Shown here: positions 15,466 through 23,732 of the stretch, piece after piece
Position numbering within the stretch: the stretch's first letter is position 1
Layout: the number at the start of each line of letters is the position of its first letter
NCBI GenBank assembly: GCA_900539425.1
Contig: UQBX01000013.1
Span: 1-55,407 of the forward strand
Origin: an uncultured Oscillospiraceae bacterium
Lineage (GTDB): Bacteria > Bacillota > Clostridia > Oscillospirales > Acutalibacteraceae
DNA length: 55,407 nt
Direction of reading: 5' to 3'
The notes under the pieces: model-generated
Database searches by the model: none
What the model saw: the letters and a program-made list of their open reading frames with translations, nothing else
Told to the model about the DNA's origin: nothing
Position numbers and translations under genes: made by a program

Positions 15466-16504
15466 ATACAAAAGAAATATGATAGCGCCCGTAAATCTGT
15501 TTTTCCTGCTTTATGTAAGCAGGGTAATAATAGGTTTCACGGTCAGCAGTTCGGCATTGAAAAGCCGCTATTCACTGGATCTTGTATACAGCACTTTTGC
15601 GGCTCTGTTCATCACGGCTCTTGTATCTTTGCCCGCTGTCATTTCGGCAGTAAAGGGTAAAAGCGTAATGGATAATAAGATACTGAGTACGCTTTACGGT
15701 TTGTATTTTGTTTTTTCCGGTGCCGTAAATATTGCAAAATTTGCGCTGTTTTCATCAACAGAGCTTAATCAAAGCACCAAAACTGCCGTTCTTGCCGGGC
15801 TTATGATAATAGCCTGCGCTTATGCCGCGTCTCTCGGTGTGGAGGCTGTCTCCCGTTTCGGCTCAATGGTGTTTGTGCTTACTCTGCTGGGAATAATAGG
15901 AGTAGTGGCAGAGGGATCAGGTGACTTTTCTTATCTTAATCTGTTTCCTGTGACTCAGAATTCGGGCGAAAACATTATGATGAATATTCTTTTTTCGGTT
16001 TGCAGCACAAATGAGCTGGTATTGTTTATAGCCCTTGCTCCCAAAGTGAACGGCAAAGTTGTTAAACCGTATTATTCATCGCTTGCAGCGTCATATCTTA
16101 CAATGATGCTGTTGATAGGATTTACTGTGGGCGTTCTCGGAGATACGGCTTCGCTTTCTACGTATCCGCTTTTTCAGGTCTCACAGCTTTCAAAACTCGG
16201 AACGGGAGAAAGACTGGAGGCTGTGTTCACAGCACTGTGGATTTTTGCGGCGTTTTTAAAAGTTACGCTTTTTCTGTACTGCGCAGGGGAATCATTCTCC
16301 TATCGAAACAAGACTGTCAAATATATCGCCTGTGCCGCAGTTATGTTCGGAATAAGCACTTTTATGCTTTACGGAAGTTCGTTTGACAGCCGTCAGGAGC
16401 TTGTCCTTTATCCTGCTTTTGCGCTGTTTGCTTTCGTGCTTCCACTTTTGTATCTGATTTTCTCAAGAAAGAAGAATGGTATTGAAGATAAAAGGAATAA
16501 TTAA
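15452..16504 (+). CDS. gerAB: GerAB/GerKB-type germination permease, B subunit
   Basis: 350 residues from TTG 15452, which has AAGGGGAG six bases upstream; an ATG two codons later (15458) is the alternative. About ten membrane helices of the APC-type fold (INLFFLLYVSRVIIGFTV and so on) identify it as the germinant-binding B subunit of the receptor. It overlaps the A-subunit gene by 14 bp and the C-subunit gene by 29 bp, so all three are translated from one message. The ligand cannot be inferred. Confidence 0.9.
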   Translation: MTMIKYKRNMIAPVNLFFLLYVSRVIIGFTVSSSALKSRYSLDLVYSTFAALFITALVSLPAVISAVKGKSVMDNKILSTLYGLYFVFSGAVNIAKFALFSSTELNQSTKTAVLAGLMIIACAYAASLGVEAVSRFGSMVFVLTLLGIIGVVAEGSGDFSYLNLFPVTQNSGENIMMNILFSVCSTNELVLFIALAPKVNGKVVKPYYSSLAASYLTMMLLIGFTVGVLGDTASLSTYPLFQVSQLSKLGTGERLEAVFTALWIFAAFLKVTLFLYCAGESFSYRNKTVKYIACAAVMFGISTFMLYGSSFDSRQELVLYPAFALFAFVLPLLYLIFSRKKNGIEDKRNN

Positions 16505-17612
16505 AATCTCAGTCTGCATAATTCTTGCAGCTGCCGTTTTTTCGGGATGTACGGGTAATGAAAACCTAAAAGATCTGAGCGTTGTTGAAGGAATGGGCAT
16601 AGATTACGAAAACGGAGAAATAGGTGTAACTGTTCAAAGCCTTAATCTTTCAAAAGAGGGAAGCGGTGCGGAGGCTCTTTCGGGTAATATTACAAAGACC
16701 GTTCAGGGTACCGGAAAGAATATTTCGGCTGCAGTTCAGCGTACTTCCGAAAGTCTGTCCAAAAAGCTGTTTTTCGGCCAGAATCAGATTCTTGTTATAG
16801 GAAAAGACCTCGCTGAAAATAATATTAATCTTTGTTTTGATTACTTGCTCAGGGCTTCCGATTCAAGACCTGATGTTGCCGTTTGTATATCATCAGGCAA
16901 AGCAAGCGAAACGCTTTCAAGCAATATAGGCGGCTCGCTTGTGCCTGCTCAGGCGGTGTCAGAGCTCCTGTATAACGGAGAATCAGAAGGGTTTGCCGCA
17001 TATGTAACTGTTAATGAGATGCTTAATCTTTACAAGGATAAGACTTCTGATATCTACCTCCCTGTAGTTTCTGCGGGCAGCGACAGCGCAGAGGTCACAG
17101 GAATAGCGGTGTATAATGATGTTAAACTTGCCAATGTTCTGCCCGAGACTCAGATACTCGGTTTTCTGCTGCTCACCGATAAAGTGGATGAGGGCTATTT
17201 TGAGTTTGAGTCCGAGGACTACGGAAAGATAGGCGCAAAGATCTCTGACTCGAAAACCAAAACGGATGCCCGCGTGGAAAACGGAACGGTGGTTTATTCT
17301 GTTGAGATTTCGTCAACATTGTCCGTTGAGGAACTTGAAAACGGCGCAGAAGGCATGATATCAAAAAAAGATCTTCAGAATATTTCATCTCAGGCACAGA
17401 GCGAACTTGAAAAAAGGTGCCGTGCCGCATTCAATTCATGTGTCCTTTATGGAAGTGACTGCCTTAGAATAGGCGAAAATTTAGCTGCTCGTTCACCGTC
17501 CGATTATGCCGCTCTTAGCGATAACTGGAATGAACAGCTTTCATCCGTTCGCCTTGAGGTAAACAGCACCTGCAAGCTTAAAAAGGTAAATGAAAACGCA
17601 AGCGGATATTGA
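16476..17612 (+). CDS. gerAC: Ger(x)C family spore germination lipoprotein, C subunit
   Basis: 378 residues. The N terminus is a lipoprotein signal with lipobox VFSGC (Cys at residue 25), followed by NLKDLSVVEGMGIDYENGEIGVTVQ, which is the Ger(x)C signature. The C-terminal third (VSAQAQSELEKRCR-like helix) belongs to the family's third domain. It would anchor on the outer face of the inner spore membrane with the A and B subunits. The start at ATG 16476 lies within the end of gerAB and has only a weak AAGAAAGAAG site, so coupling is likely. No terminator was seen after it. Confidence 0.9.
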   Translation: MVLKIKGIIKISVCIILAAAVFSGCTGNENLKDLSVVEGMGIDYENGEIGVTVQSLNLSKEGSGAEALSGNITKTVQGTGKNISAAVQRTSESLSKKLFFGQNQILVIGKDLAENNINLCFDYLLRASDSRPDVAVCISSGKASETLSSNIGGSLVPAQAVSELLYNGESEGFAAYVTVNEMLNLYKDKTSDIYLPVVSAGSDSAEVTGIAVYNDVKLANVLPETQILGFLLLTDKVDEGYFEFESEDYGKIGAKISDSKTKTDARVENGTVVYSVEISSTLSVEELENGAEGMISKKDLQNISSQAQSELEKRCRAAFNSCVLYGSDCLRIGENLAARSPSDYAALSDNWNEQLSSVRLEVNSTCKLKKVNENASGY

Positions 17613-17614
17613 TT

Positions 17615-17746
17615 TTACTCTTCCTCATTAAAAAGGGTAACAAGTTCTCTTGTACTGCTGTCCGCCGACGGGTTTATGCACGAAACGGCGGGCACAGCAA
17701 GAGTCAGCGCGTAAAGTATCAGAAAAATTATAACGGCTTTCTTCAT
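17615..17746 (-). CDS. 43-residue membrane-anchored small protein, possible gene remnant
   Basis: A short ORF on the minus strand with a perfect AGGAGG six to seven bases before ATG. The product begins with a lysine pair and a 20-residue hydrophobic stretch ending AVPAVSC, a lipobox-like or signal-anchor end, then about 20 hydrophilic residues ending FNEEE. The stop is 2 bp from the convergent gerAC stop. It may be a real small lipoprotein or membrane peptide, or the preserved N terminus of a longer secreted protein (SpoIID-like proteins begin in a similar style) that was lost. The strong ribosome site favours translation. Confidence 0.5.
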   Translation of the reverse strand: MKKAVIIFLILYALTLAVPAVSCINPSADSSTRELVTLFNEEE

Positions 17747-17758
17747 TTTTTCGCCTCC

Positions 17759-17788
17759 TTGACTTTATATATTAATTTATTGTATAAT
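17759..17788 (+). promoter_or_regulatory. Sigma-A promoter of the citrate synthase operon
   Basis: -35 TTGACT (17759-17764), 18-bp spacer, perfect -10 TATAAT (17783-17788), 46 bp before the start codon. The -35 lies next to the ribosome site of the divergent small ORF. Confidence 0.75.
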
Positions 17789-17834
17789 AGAGCTTGGTTT
17801 TTTATGACATCAGCAAGGTTAAGGAGTGATTAAA

Positions 17835-19205
17835 ATGTCATCAAAATACATTTCACCTATTTCTATGGATGCTATATCTAAATTATGCGGTGAACTTGAA
17901 AAAAACAATTCTATCCGCCAAAGCGATTTTGAAAGATATCACGTAAAACGCGGCCTCAGAAATGAAGACGGCACAGGCGTTATGGCCGGCCTTACAAGAA
18001 TATGCTCAGTTGAGGGTTACTATATTCTTGACGGTGAAAAGGTTGCCAAGGAGGGCAAACTTTCATACCGCGGTTATGATATAAACGATATTGTTGAAAA
18101 TTGTGTTGCAGAAAACCGTTTCGGCTTTGAGGAAGTAGTATGGCTTCTTCTTTTCGGCGAGCTTCCGACTCCCTCCCAGCTTAATTCTCTTTACGAGGTA
18201 ATCGATGTTTGCCGTTTCCTGCCCGATGATTTCATTGAGGATATGATGATCAAAAATCCGTCAAAGGATATTATGAATAAGCTGGCACGCTGTATTCTCG
18301 GCCTTTATTCATACGATGAAAATCCTGACGATATTTCAGTTCAGAACGTATTGCGCCAGAGCCTTCAGCTTATAGCTCAGTTCCCCACGATTTTAACTGT
18401 TGCTTATCAGGTAAAAAGAAGAGCGTTTTACGGCAAAACTATGTTTCTTCATCCTATCAAGAGAGGCCTTTCAACTGCTCAGTACATACTGCGCCAAACA
18501 AGAAGCGATAAGAAGTATACTGATGAAGAGGCAAAACTGCTTGATATTATACTTATGCTTCACGCTGACCACGGCGGCGGTAACAACTCAACTTTTGCAA
18601 CAAGAGTTTTGACTTCAAGCGGAACGGATACTTATTCCGCAATTGCCGCAGGTATCGGCTCTCTTAAAGGTCCCCGCCACGGCGGTGCCAATGTCAAAAC
18701 AACCAATATGATGTACGAGATAATGGAAAATGTACCTGATTCAACAGATGAGGCTCAGGTAAAGGATTATCTTGTAAAGATACTCAATAAAGAGGCGGGC
18801 GACGGTCTGGGCCTTATCTACGGTATGGGTCATGCTGTTTATACCGTTTCCGATCCGCGTGCCGTTATCCTTAAAAACAGCGCAAGGGAACTTGCATATC
18901 AGGCAGGCTTTGAAAAAGAGTTCAAAACACTTGAAAATGTAGAAAAGGTTACTCCCGAACTTCTTCACGAATTAAAGGGAGAAGAAAAAGAGATCTGCGC
19001 CAATGTAGACCTTTATTCAGGTCTTTGCTATAAGGTTCTCGGAATTCCCGAGGATCTGTTCACACCGCTTTTCGCTGGTTCAAGAATAGTTGGCTGGTGT
19101 TCTCACCGCCTTGAGGAACTCACTTCAAGCAAACGTATTATAAGACCCGCTTATAAGAGTGTTTCACAGAGAAGGGAATATACCCCCATCAGTAAAAGAA
19201 AGTGA
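17835..19205 (+). CDS. Citrate synthase
   Basis: 456 residues, longer than the common 370-430-residue type and matching the clostridial citrate/2-methylcitrate synthase group. It joins acetyl-CoA and oxaloacetate. The catalytic histidines are in LHADHGGGNNST and GMGHAVY, and the substrate loop is GPRHGGAN. AAGGAG at 17821-17826 sets the start at ATG 17835; a GTG at 17826 is inside that site. No aconitase or isocitrate dehydrogenase gene is adjacent. In such anaerobes it feeds glutamate synthesis through a partial TCA branch. The next gene starts within its stop codon (GTGA overlap). Confidence 0.93.
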   Translation: MSSKYISPISMDAISKLCGELEKNNSIRQSDFERYHVKRGLRNEDGTGVMAGLTRICSVEGYYILDGEKVAKEGKLSYRGYDINDIVENCVAENRFGFEEVVWLLLFGELPTPSQLNSLYEVIDVCRFLPDDFIEDMMIKNPSKDIMNKLARCILGLYSYDENPDDISVQNVLRQSLQLIAQFPTILTVAYQVKRRAFYGKTMFLHPIKRGLSTAQYILRQTRSDKKYTDEEAKLLDIILMLHADHGGGNNSTFATRVLTSSGTDTYSAIAAGIGSLKGPRHGGANVKTTNMMYEIMENVPDSTDEAQVKDYLVKILNKEAGDGLGLIYGMGHAVYTVSDPRAVILKNSARELAYQAGFEKEFKTLENVEKVTPELLHELKGEEKEICANVDLYSGLCYKVLGIPEDLFTPLFAGSRIVGWCSHRLEELTSSKRIIRPAYKSVSQRREYTPISKRK

Positions 19206-20035
19206 AAAAAACGGATTTCAAAGGTAAGTTTCTGACGGCGTGCGCCGCGCTTTTTACGGTAGGCGCCGCCGTTATCAGATGTATACAGCTTTTTTATTAT
19301 ACAGATTTGTCCACGGGCTACGTTGTGAGCGGCGGGAAAAACTTAATATCCGAGCTATATTTGATTATTGCTGTTGCCGTTTTGCTCTTTGCCGGAGTGT
19401 CATTTATTTTCTTCAATAAAAAAACTTCGGAGTTTGATTTTACCCCCGGCAAGGGTATGTTCCTGCTGTCGCTTCTCTGCGCCGCAGGAATGTTTTACGA
19501 TTTTATTTATCAGTGCGTCAGCTGTTATGATTATATTTCTAAAACGTCTTATATAGCTGTAAACCGTGTTATTCCAATGGTGCTGTGCATTATTTCCGCA
19601 CTTATATGCTGTGCTTATTTTGCAATACTAAGTCAGTGCTCACGTTCAAGCAGATTTGAATTCGGAAGGCTTAAAATTTTGTGCTTTGCCCCTTTTTTGT
19701 GGGTGTTCTGCAATGTGCTTGTAGGACTTACTGCTTACGGCGACGCTCTTTATGATGTGGATTCCGCTCTCAAGAATTTCTGCCTTGTTTTCGGACTGCT
19801 GTTTTTCTTTTTTTATGCCGCACAGCGTGAAAAAACTTTCAGCCGAATGGGGGCGCTTGCGTTTTTCGGGTATACATACGGAGCACTGTGCTTTGTTCTG
19901 GTAGTTCCCCGCATAGTTTCGCTTATTGCGGGTGTCAGCCTTACTGCTCCTGAATATTCATCGCCCGCATTTTTGTTTACAGGTGCGTTTGCATTTGTGG
20001 CGGCTGTCAATATTTCATTTAAGAAGAAGGTTTAG
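19202..20035 (+). CDS. Unknown integral membrane protein
   Basis: 277 residues with about eight hydrophobic segments (for example LTACAALFTVGAAVIRC, SELYLIIAVAVLLFAG, MFLLSLLCAAGMF, SRMGALAFFGYTYGALCFVLV). I do not recognise the family. It starts with GTG overlapping the citrate synthase stop by 4 bp and has no ribosome site of its own other than the AAAGAAAG end of that gene, so translation depends on coupling. The downstream AEC transporter begins 2 bp after its stop. Being held between a central-metabolism gene and a transporter suggests membrane transport or sensing, but nothing in the sequence proves it. Confidence 0.7.
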   Translation: MKKTDFKGKFLTACAALFTVGAAVIRCIQLFYYTDLSTGYVVSGGKNLISELYLIIAVAVLLFAGVSFIFFNKKTSEFDFTPGKGMFLLSLLCAAGMFYDFIYQCVSCYDYISKTSYIAVNRVIPMVLCIISALICCAYFAILSQCSRSSRFEFGRLKILCFAPFLWVFCNVLVGLTAYGDALYDVDSALKNFCLVFGLLFFFFYAAQREKTFSRMGALAFFGYTYGALCFVLVVPRIVSLIAGVSLTAPEYSSPAFLFTGAFAFVAAVNISFKKKV

Positions 20036-20037
20036 TT

Positions 20038-20970
20038 TTGTTTGTTGAAAACCTAAAAACAATAGCAATTCAGGTTTTAATGCTTTATATCATTGCGGGT
20101 ATCGGATTTGCCGCAGATAAATTCGGAGTTTTTACCCGCGATGACGCAAAACGTGTTATAAATCTTCTTTTCAATATTATTCTTCCCATTGCCGTTGTTC
20201 ACAGTTTTCTCAGTATAGAGTATTCAGCCCAGCACGTTACGGGGCTGTTTATCGCTTTTGCATGCGCCGCCGCTACACACCTTTTTGGAATGGGCGTTTC
20301 GGCAATTGCTTTCAGAAAGCGAAAAAGCGTGCTTGAAAGAGGTTTGCTCCAGTACGGCACCGTGTTTTCAAACGCCGCGTTTCTTGCCCTGCCGCTTGCT
20401 CAGAATGTTATAGGCGATGAGGGCGTGTTCTACTGCTCTGTTTATATAGGCGTGTTCAACATTTTCGCCTTTACTTACGGTATCTTTGTTATCAGCGGCA
20501 AAAAAGCTAAAATCAATGCTAAAAAAATAATTTTAAATCCGGGAACTATCTCGGTAATAATCGGCATACCGCTTTTCCTTTTAAGAGTAAAACTGCCGCA
20601 TATAATCGATTATCCCATGGAACTTGCGGGTGGTATTAATTCTCCGCTTGCCATGATAATTTTCGGAACTTTTCTTGCTAACGCGAATTTTAAAAATGTT
20701 TTTATCAAGAAAGAGATATTTTTTGTATCTTTCTTAAGGCTCGTATTTATTCCTGTAGTAATGACTCTGCTTTTCAAGCTTTGCGGAGTTTCGGGCGATC
20801 TTCTTACAGCCATGTCCATCTCAGCATCTGCTCCAACAGCCACTAATACAGCCATGTACGCCGCAAAATATGATAATGACGCGGGGCTAGGTTCAGAAAT
20901 AGCCGCGCAGACCAGTATACTCTCAGTTGTAACAATGCCGGTAGTAGTTGCGCTGTCCTCAGTTTTGTGA
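20038..20970 (+). CDS. AEC (auxin efflux carrier) family transporter
   Basis: 310 residues, about ten membrane helices in two five-helix halves. The first half contains INLLFNIILPIAVVHSFLS with the family's Asn/Pro region, the second SPLAMIIFGTFLANANF and SISASAPTATNTAMYA, typical of AEC proteins such as MleP/MdcF-type malate or malonate carriers. A TTG start at 20038 follows AAGAAGAAGG at an 8-base distance. As the last gene of the citrate synthase operon it could export or import a di- or tricarboxylate. The substrate is inferred only from that context. Confidence 0.85.
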   Translation: MFVENLKTIAIQVLMLYIIAGIGFAADKFGVFTRDDAKRVINLLFNIILPIAVVHSFLSIEYSAQHVTGLFIAFACAAATHLFGMGVSAIAFRKRKSVLERGLLQYGTVFSNAAFLALPLAQNVIGDEGVFYCSVYIGVFNIFAFTYGIFVISGKKAKINAKKIILNPGTISVIIGIPLFLLRVKLPHIIDYPMELAGGINSPLAMIIFGTFLANANFKNVFIKKEIFFVSFLRLVFIPVVMTLLFKLCGVSGDLLTAMSISASAPTATNTAMYAAKYDNDAGLGSEIAAQTSILSVVTMPVVVALSSVL

Positions 20971-21040
20971 ATAATATATTACTATAAGGATAATAAATTT
21001 ATCCGTTTTGTAAATTTTATTTTAAATTAATTTGAAAAAG

Positions 21041-21069
21041 TTAAATTCGAGAATAAATTAGTCTATAAT
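21041..21069 (+). promoter_or_regulatory. Probable promoter of the darA-holB-ricT operon
   Basis: Perfect -10 TATAAT (21064-21069) with a poor -35 TTAAAT (21041-21046) at 17 bp. There is no terminator between the AEC gene and this site. Confidence 0.5.
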
Positions 21070-21097
21070 TACAGTAAAGATAATTTTGTGTGAGTGT

Positions 21098-21136
21098 TGC
21101 GTCGGGCACGCCCGCGCCGGGACGCATCTTTTTAAG
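21098..21136 (+). terminator. Leader hairpin with U-run ahead of darA (possible attenuator)
   Basis: Between the promoter and darA lies a GC-rich hairpin (TGCGTC with GACGCA, with an inner GGGC / GCCC stem) followed by TCTTTTT. It has the form of an intrinsic terminator placed inside the 5' leader, about 25 bp before the start codon. Confidence 0.55.
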
Positions 21137-21158
21137 CGGGCGGAAAGGTCATGATTTT

Positions 21159-21482
21159 ATGAAATTAATAATAACCATCGTCTCAAATAAGGATGTTGAG
21201 CGTGTTTTGGAAAATCTCAGCAAATCAGGATTCAGATCAACCAAGATTTCTACCATGGGCCAGTTTCTCCAAGACGGTCACACAAGCCTTTTGATAGGTG
21301 TTGAAGATGCAAAGGTTGATGAGGCTTTTGACGTTATTCAGAGTTCTGTTTCAAAAAGAATCGTTAAACAGCACGGCGTTCAGAGCACTCTTAAGGGCAC
21401 TTTGCTCAAACAGCCTGTTGACGTAGAGGAGTTCGGCGGCGTTGCATTTGTTATTAATGTAGAGGAATTCAAAAAGTTCTGA
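21159..21482 (+). CDS. darA: Cyclic-di-AMP receptor, PII-like (DarA/PstA)
   Basis: 107 residues, normal for DarA/YaaQ. It has MKLIITIVSNKDVERVLENLSKSGFRSTKISTMGQFLQDGHTSLLIGVED, the PII-like ferredoxin fold with the long B-loop, and the C-terminal FGGVAFVINVEEF. The protein binds c-di-AMP as a trimer; its output is not settled in any species. GGAAAGG lies 10 bases before ATG 21159; upstream in-frame codons are within the leader hairpin. It is followed at 1-bp distance by holB, the conserved yaaQ-holB-yaaT order of Firmicutes (B. subtilis additionally has yaaR there, absent here). Confidence 0.93.
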   Translation: MKLIITIVSNKDVERVLENLSKSGFRSTKISTMGQFLQDGHTSLLIGVEDAKVDEAFDVIQSSVSKRIVKQHGVQSTLKGTLLKQPVDVEEFGGVAFVINVEEFKKF

Positions 21483-21483
21483 T

Positions 21484-22461
21484 ATGAATTTTACATATTT
21501 TAAAGGTAACGAAAATGTAAAAGCGCGTGTATCATCGCTTTTTGAATCATCAAGACTGCCGCATGCCATTCTTATAGAGGGCGAAACGGGCCTCGGCAAA
21601 AAAACGCTGGCAAGAGAGATTGCCCGTGCGCTTGTATGCCGCAGTGAGGGCGAAAAGCCCTGCGGAGTGTGTGCTCAGTGCAAAAAAGCTATGAACGGCG
21701 TTCATCCCGATATCTATGAATATTGTGCTCCAGGCAGCGCCAATTCTTTTCATATTGACACTGTGCGTGAAGTTATAAATGACTGCTATGTTATACCTAA
21801 TGAAGCAGATTATAAAATATATATTCTTGCAAATGCGCATTGCATGAATGCCTCCGCTCAGAATGCTCTGCTTAAAATACTTGAGGAGCCCCCGTCTTAC
21901 GCTGTTTTTATTTTGACTGCTGAAAACAGGTCAATGATGCTTGAAACAATTCTTTCAAGGGTGGCAACTGTCAGTGTGCAGGGCGTGACGCCTGATGAAG
22001 GCGCAGAACTTATACTTGCCGCTAATAATGACATTTCATATGATGAGGCGGCAGGTGCAGTGCTGACTTTCGGCGGCAATGTAGGAAAAGCTATTGAAAG
22101 TCTTTCGGGCGGCAGGTTTGAAGAAATGCTTTCTCTTGCGGATGGTGTCTGCCGGGGTTTAACTGCAGGGAATGAGTATGAACTGCTAAAGACCCTTAGC
22201 GTTCTTTCTTCAAGCAGGCAGGATACTGCAGCTCTTCTTAATATGCTTAAAACTGTTTTTAGGGATGCGCTTGCAGGCGGAGAGCCTCTTTCAGGCAGAA
22301 AAGAAAGCGTAAAACTTCTGCAGAAAAGCTTTACAAGAAAAAAACTGCTCAGCCTTTTTAATGCGGCTCAGGATCTGTATGTAATGGCGCTTAAAAATGC
22401 AAATCAGCAGTTGCTCATAACAAAAATCTGCTACACGCTTCGTGAGGCCGTCGGCAGATAG
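21484..22461 (+). CDS. holB: DNA polymerase III, delta' subunit
   Basis: 325 residues of the clamp-loader AAA+ family. The Walker A is GETGLGKKT (near residue 35), followed by a zinc-binding Cys cluster (CRSEGEKPCGVCAQC) and the DEAD-like position ANAHCMNASAQNALLKILEEPP. The sensor/trans-arginine motif SRC is changed to SRV, common in delta' because the subunit is not a catalytic ATPase. It works in clamp loading with tau/gamma and delta at the replication fork. ricT lies 13 bp downstream with its own AGGAGG. Confidence 0.93.
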   Translation: MNFTYFKGNENVKARVSSLFESSRLPHAILIEGETGLGKKTLAREIARALVCRSEGEKPCGVCAQCKKAMNGVHPDIYEYCAPGSANSFHIDTVREVINDCYVIPNEADYKIYILANAHCMNASAQNALLKILEEPPSYAVFILTAENRSMMLETILSRVATVSVQGVTPDEGAELILAANNDISYDEAAGAVLTFGGNVGKAIESLSGGRFEEMLSLADGVCRGLTAGNEYELLKTLSVLSSSRQDTAALLNMLKTVFRDALAGGEPLSGRKESVKLLQKSFTRKKLLSLFNAAQDLYVMALKNANQQLLITKICYTLREAVGR

Positions 22462-22474
22462 GAGGATATAAATA

Positions 22475-23353
22475 ATGACAGAAATTGTTTCCGTATGCTT
22501 TAAGGATTCGGGAAAGATTTATTATTTTTCACCAGGAGATTTGAAAGTAAATCCCGGTGATTATGTTGTTGTTGAAACATCAAGAGGCGTTGAGTGCGCC
22601 CGTGCGGTTGGCGGCAATAAAAAGGTTGAGGAAGATTCAATTGTATCTCCGCTCAAATCGGTTTTGCGTATCGCTACTAAGAATGACCTTGACATTTTGG
22701 AAAGCAACAGAAAAAAAGAAAAGGAAGCTTACGAGATATGCAACCGCAAAATCGAGGAACATGAACTCGACATGAGCCTTTCTGAGGTTGAATATTCTTT
22801 TGACGGTTCAAAGATCACATTTTACTTTACCGCAGACGGCAGAGTGGATTTCAGAGAACTTGTAAAAGACCTTGCTTCTACTTTCAGAACACGCATAGAA
22901 TTAAGGCAGATAGGTGTGCGTGACGAAGCTAAAATGATAGGCGGGCTCGGCATATGCGGCAGGCCGTTTTGCTGTTCAACATTTTTAAAGGATTTTCATT
23001 CCGTATCAATCAAAATGGCAAAATCTCAGGGTTTGAGCCTTTCTCCGGGAAAGATAAGCGGCAGCTGCGGCAGACTGATGTGCTGCCTTCAGTATGAGCA
23101 GAATTCATATGACTATCTTGAAAAAATCACTCCTCGCCGCGGCAGTGTTGTGGATTGCAGAGAGGGCAGAGGAACTGTTGTGGACGCCTCTCTTGTAACA
23201 GGCAAACTGAAAGTAATGCTTGACAGTTCGGTTGAAGGCGCTGCCCCTGTTGTAGTCAGCAGAGATGAGTGCGTTGTTGTGTCATCTCCCGCTTCAAAGC
23301 ACAGCGATTCCAAAAAGCATCGTTCAAAGCAGGATAATTCTGACGAAAATTGA
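22475..23353 (+). CDS. ricT: PSP1 domain protein RicT (YaaT)
   Basis: 292 residues. The PSP1 domain carries the cysteine-rich block GGLGICGRPFCCS and SGSCGRLMCCLQYEQ, ligands for iron-sulfur clusters in the RicA-RicF-RicT complex. In B. subtilis that complex stimulates RNase Y mRNA processing and influences sporulation phosphorelay and competence. The last 25 residues are a charged Ser/Lys/Asp tail, probably disordered. It is the third gene after darA and holB, with AGGAGG upstream. RicA and RicF are not in the window. Confidence 0.93.
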   Translation: MTEIVSVCFKDSGKIYYFSPGDLKVNPGDYVVVETSRGVECARAVGGNKKVEEDSIVSPLKSVLRIATKNDLDILESNRKKEKEAYEICNRKIEEHELDMSLSEVEYSFDGSKITFYFTADGRVDFRELVKDLASTFRTRIELRQIGVRDEAKMIGGLGICGRPFCCSTFLKDFHSVSIKMAKSQGLSLSPGKISGSCGRLMCCLQYEQNSYDYLEKITPRRGSVVDCREGRGTVVDASLVTGKLKVMLDSSVEGAAPVVVSRDECVVVSSPASKHSDSKKHRSKQDNSDEN

Positions 23354-23384
23354 AAAATTAGTCTTTACTAACCATATTTAGTAC

Positions 23385-23412
23385 TTGAAAAATGGATATT
23401 TTGTGTTATATT
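23385..23412 (+). promoter_or_regulatory. Sigma-A promoter of the ferredoxin gene
   Basis: -35 TTGAAA (23385-23390), 16-bp spacer, -10 TATATT (23407-23412), 55 bp before the start codon. Confidence 0.65.
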
Positions 23413-23467
23413 AATAATGAAAGTTGATTAAATCGCTTTCCACAAATTGATAGGAGGTGTACCCGGA

Positions 23468-23641
23468 ATGGCATATAAGATTTCAGATGATTGTATTTCT
23501 TGCGGCGCTTGCGCAGCTGAATGTCCTGTAAGCGCAATTTCAGAGGGAGACGGAAAGTTTGAAATTGATGCGGATACATGCATCGAATGCGGATCATGCG
23601 CAAGCGTTTGCCCCGTAGGCGCTCCGGCTCTTGACGAGTAA
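23468..23641 (+). CDS. 2[4Fe-4S] clostridial-type ferredoxin
   Basis: 57 residues, like Clostridium pasteurianum ferredoxin. It has two CxxCxxCxxxCP motifs: CISCGACAAECP and CIECGSCASVCP, each ligating one [4Fe-4S] cluster. It is a soluble low-potential electron carrier for pyruvate:ferredoxin oxidoreductase, hydrogenase and similar enzymes. The start is ATG 23468 (MAYKIS) with AGGAGG about 9 bases before it; the open frame further upstream is not used. It is a monocistronic gene with its own promoter and terminator, suggesting high expression. Confidence 0.96.
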   Translation: MAYKISDDCISCGACAAECPVSAISEGDGKFEIDADTCIECGSCASVCPVGAPALDE

Positions 23642-23692
23642 GATTTATACTTAAAACATCCCGGCTTACTGCCGGAAGTGTTATAAAATCAA

Positions 23693-23727
23693 AGAAGCTG
23701 TCGGTTATCCGGCAGCTTCTTTTTTTG
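23693..23727 (+). terminator. Bidirectional intrinsic terminator
   Basis: A 12-bp stem AGAAGCTGTCGG / CCGGCAGCTTCT with loop TTAT and a run of T. It ends the ferredoxin message and faces the convergent trmO gene. Confidence 0.92.
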
Positions 23728-23732
23728 CTTCA

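Noticed and set aside
17609..17833. A 74-codon plus-strand frame between gerAC and citrate synthase
   Set aside because: It has no ribosome site and runs through the citrate synthase promoter; the minus-strand 43-residue frame with AGGAGG is the better candidate.
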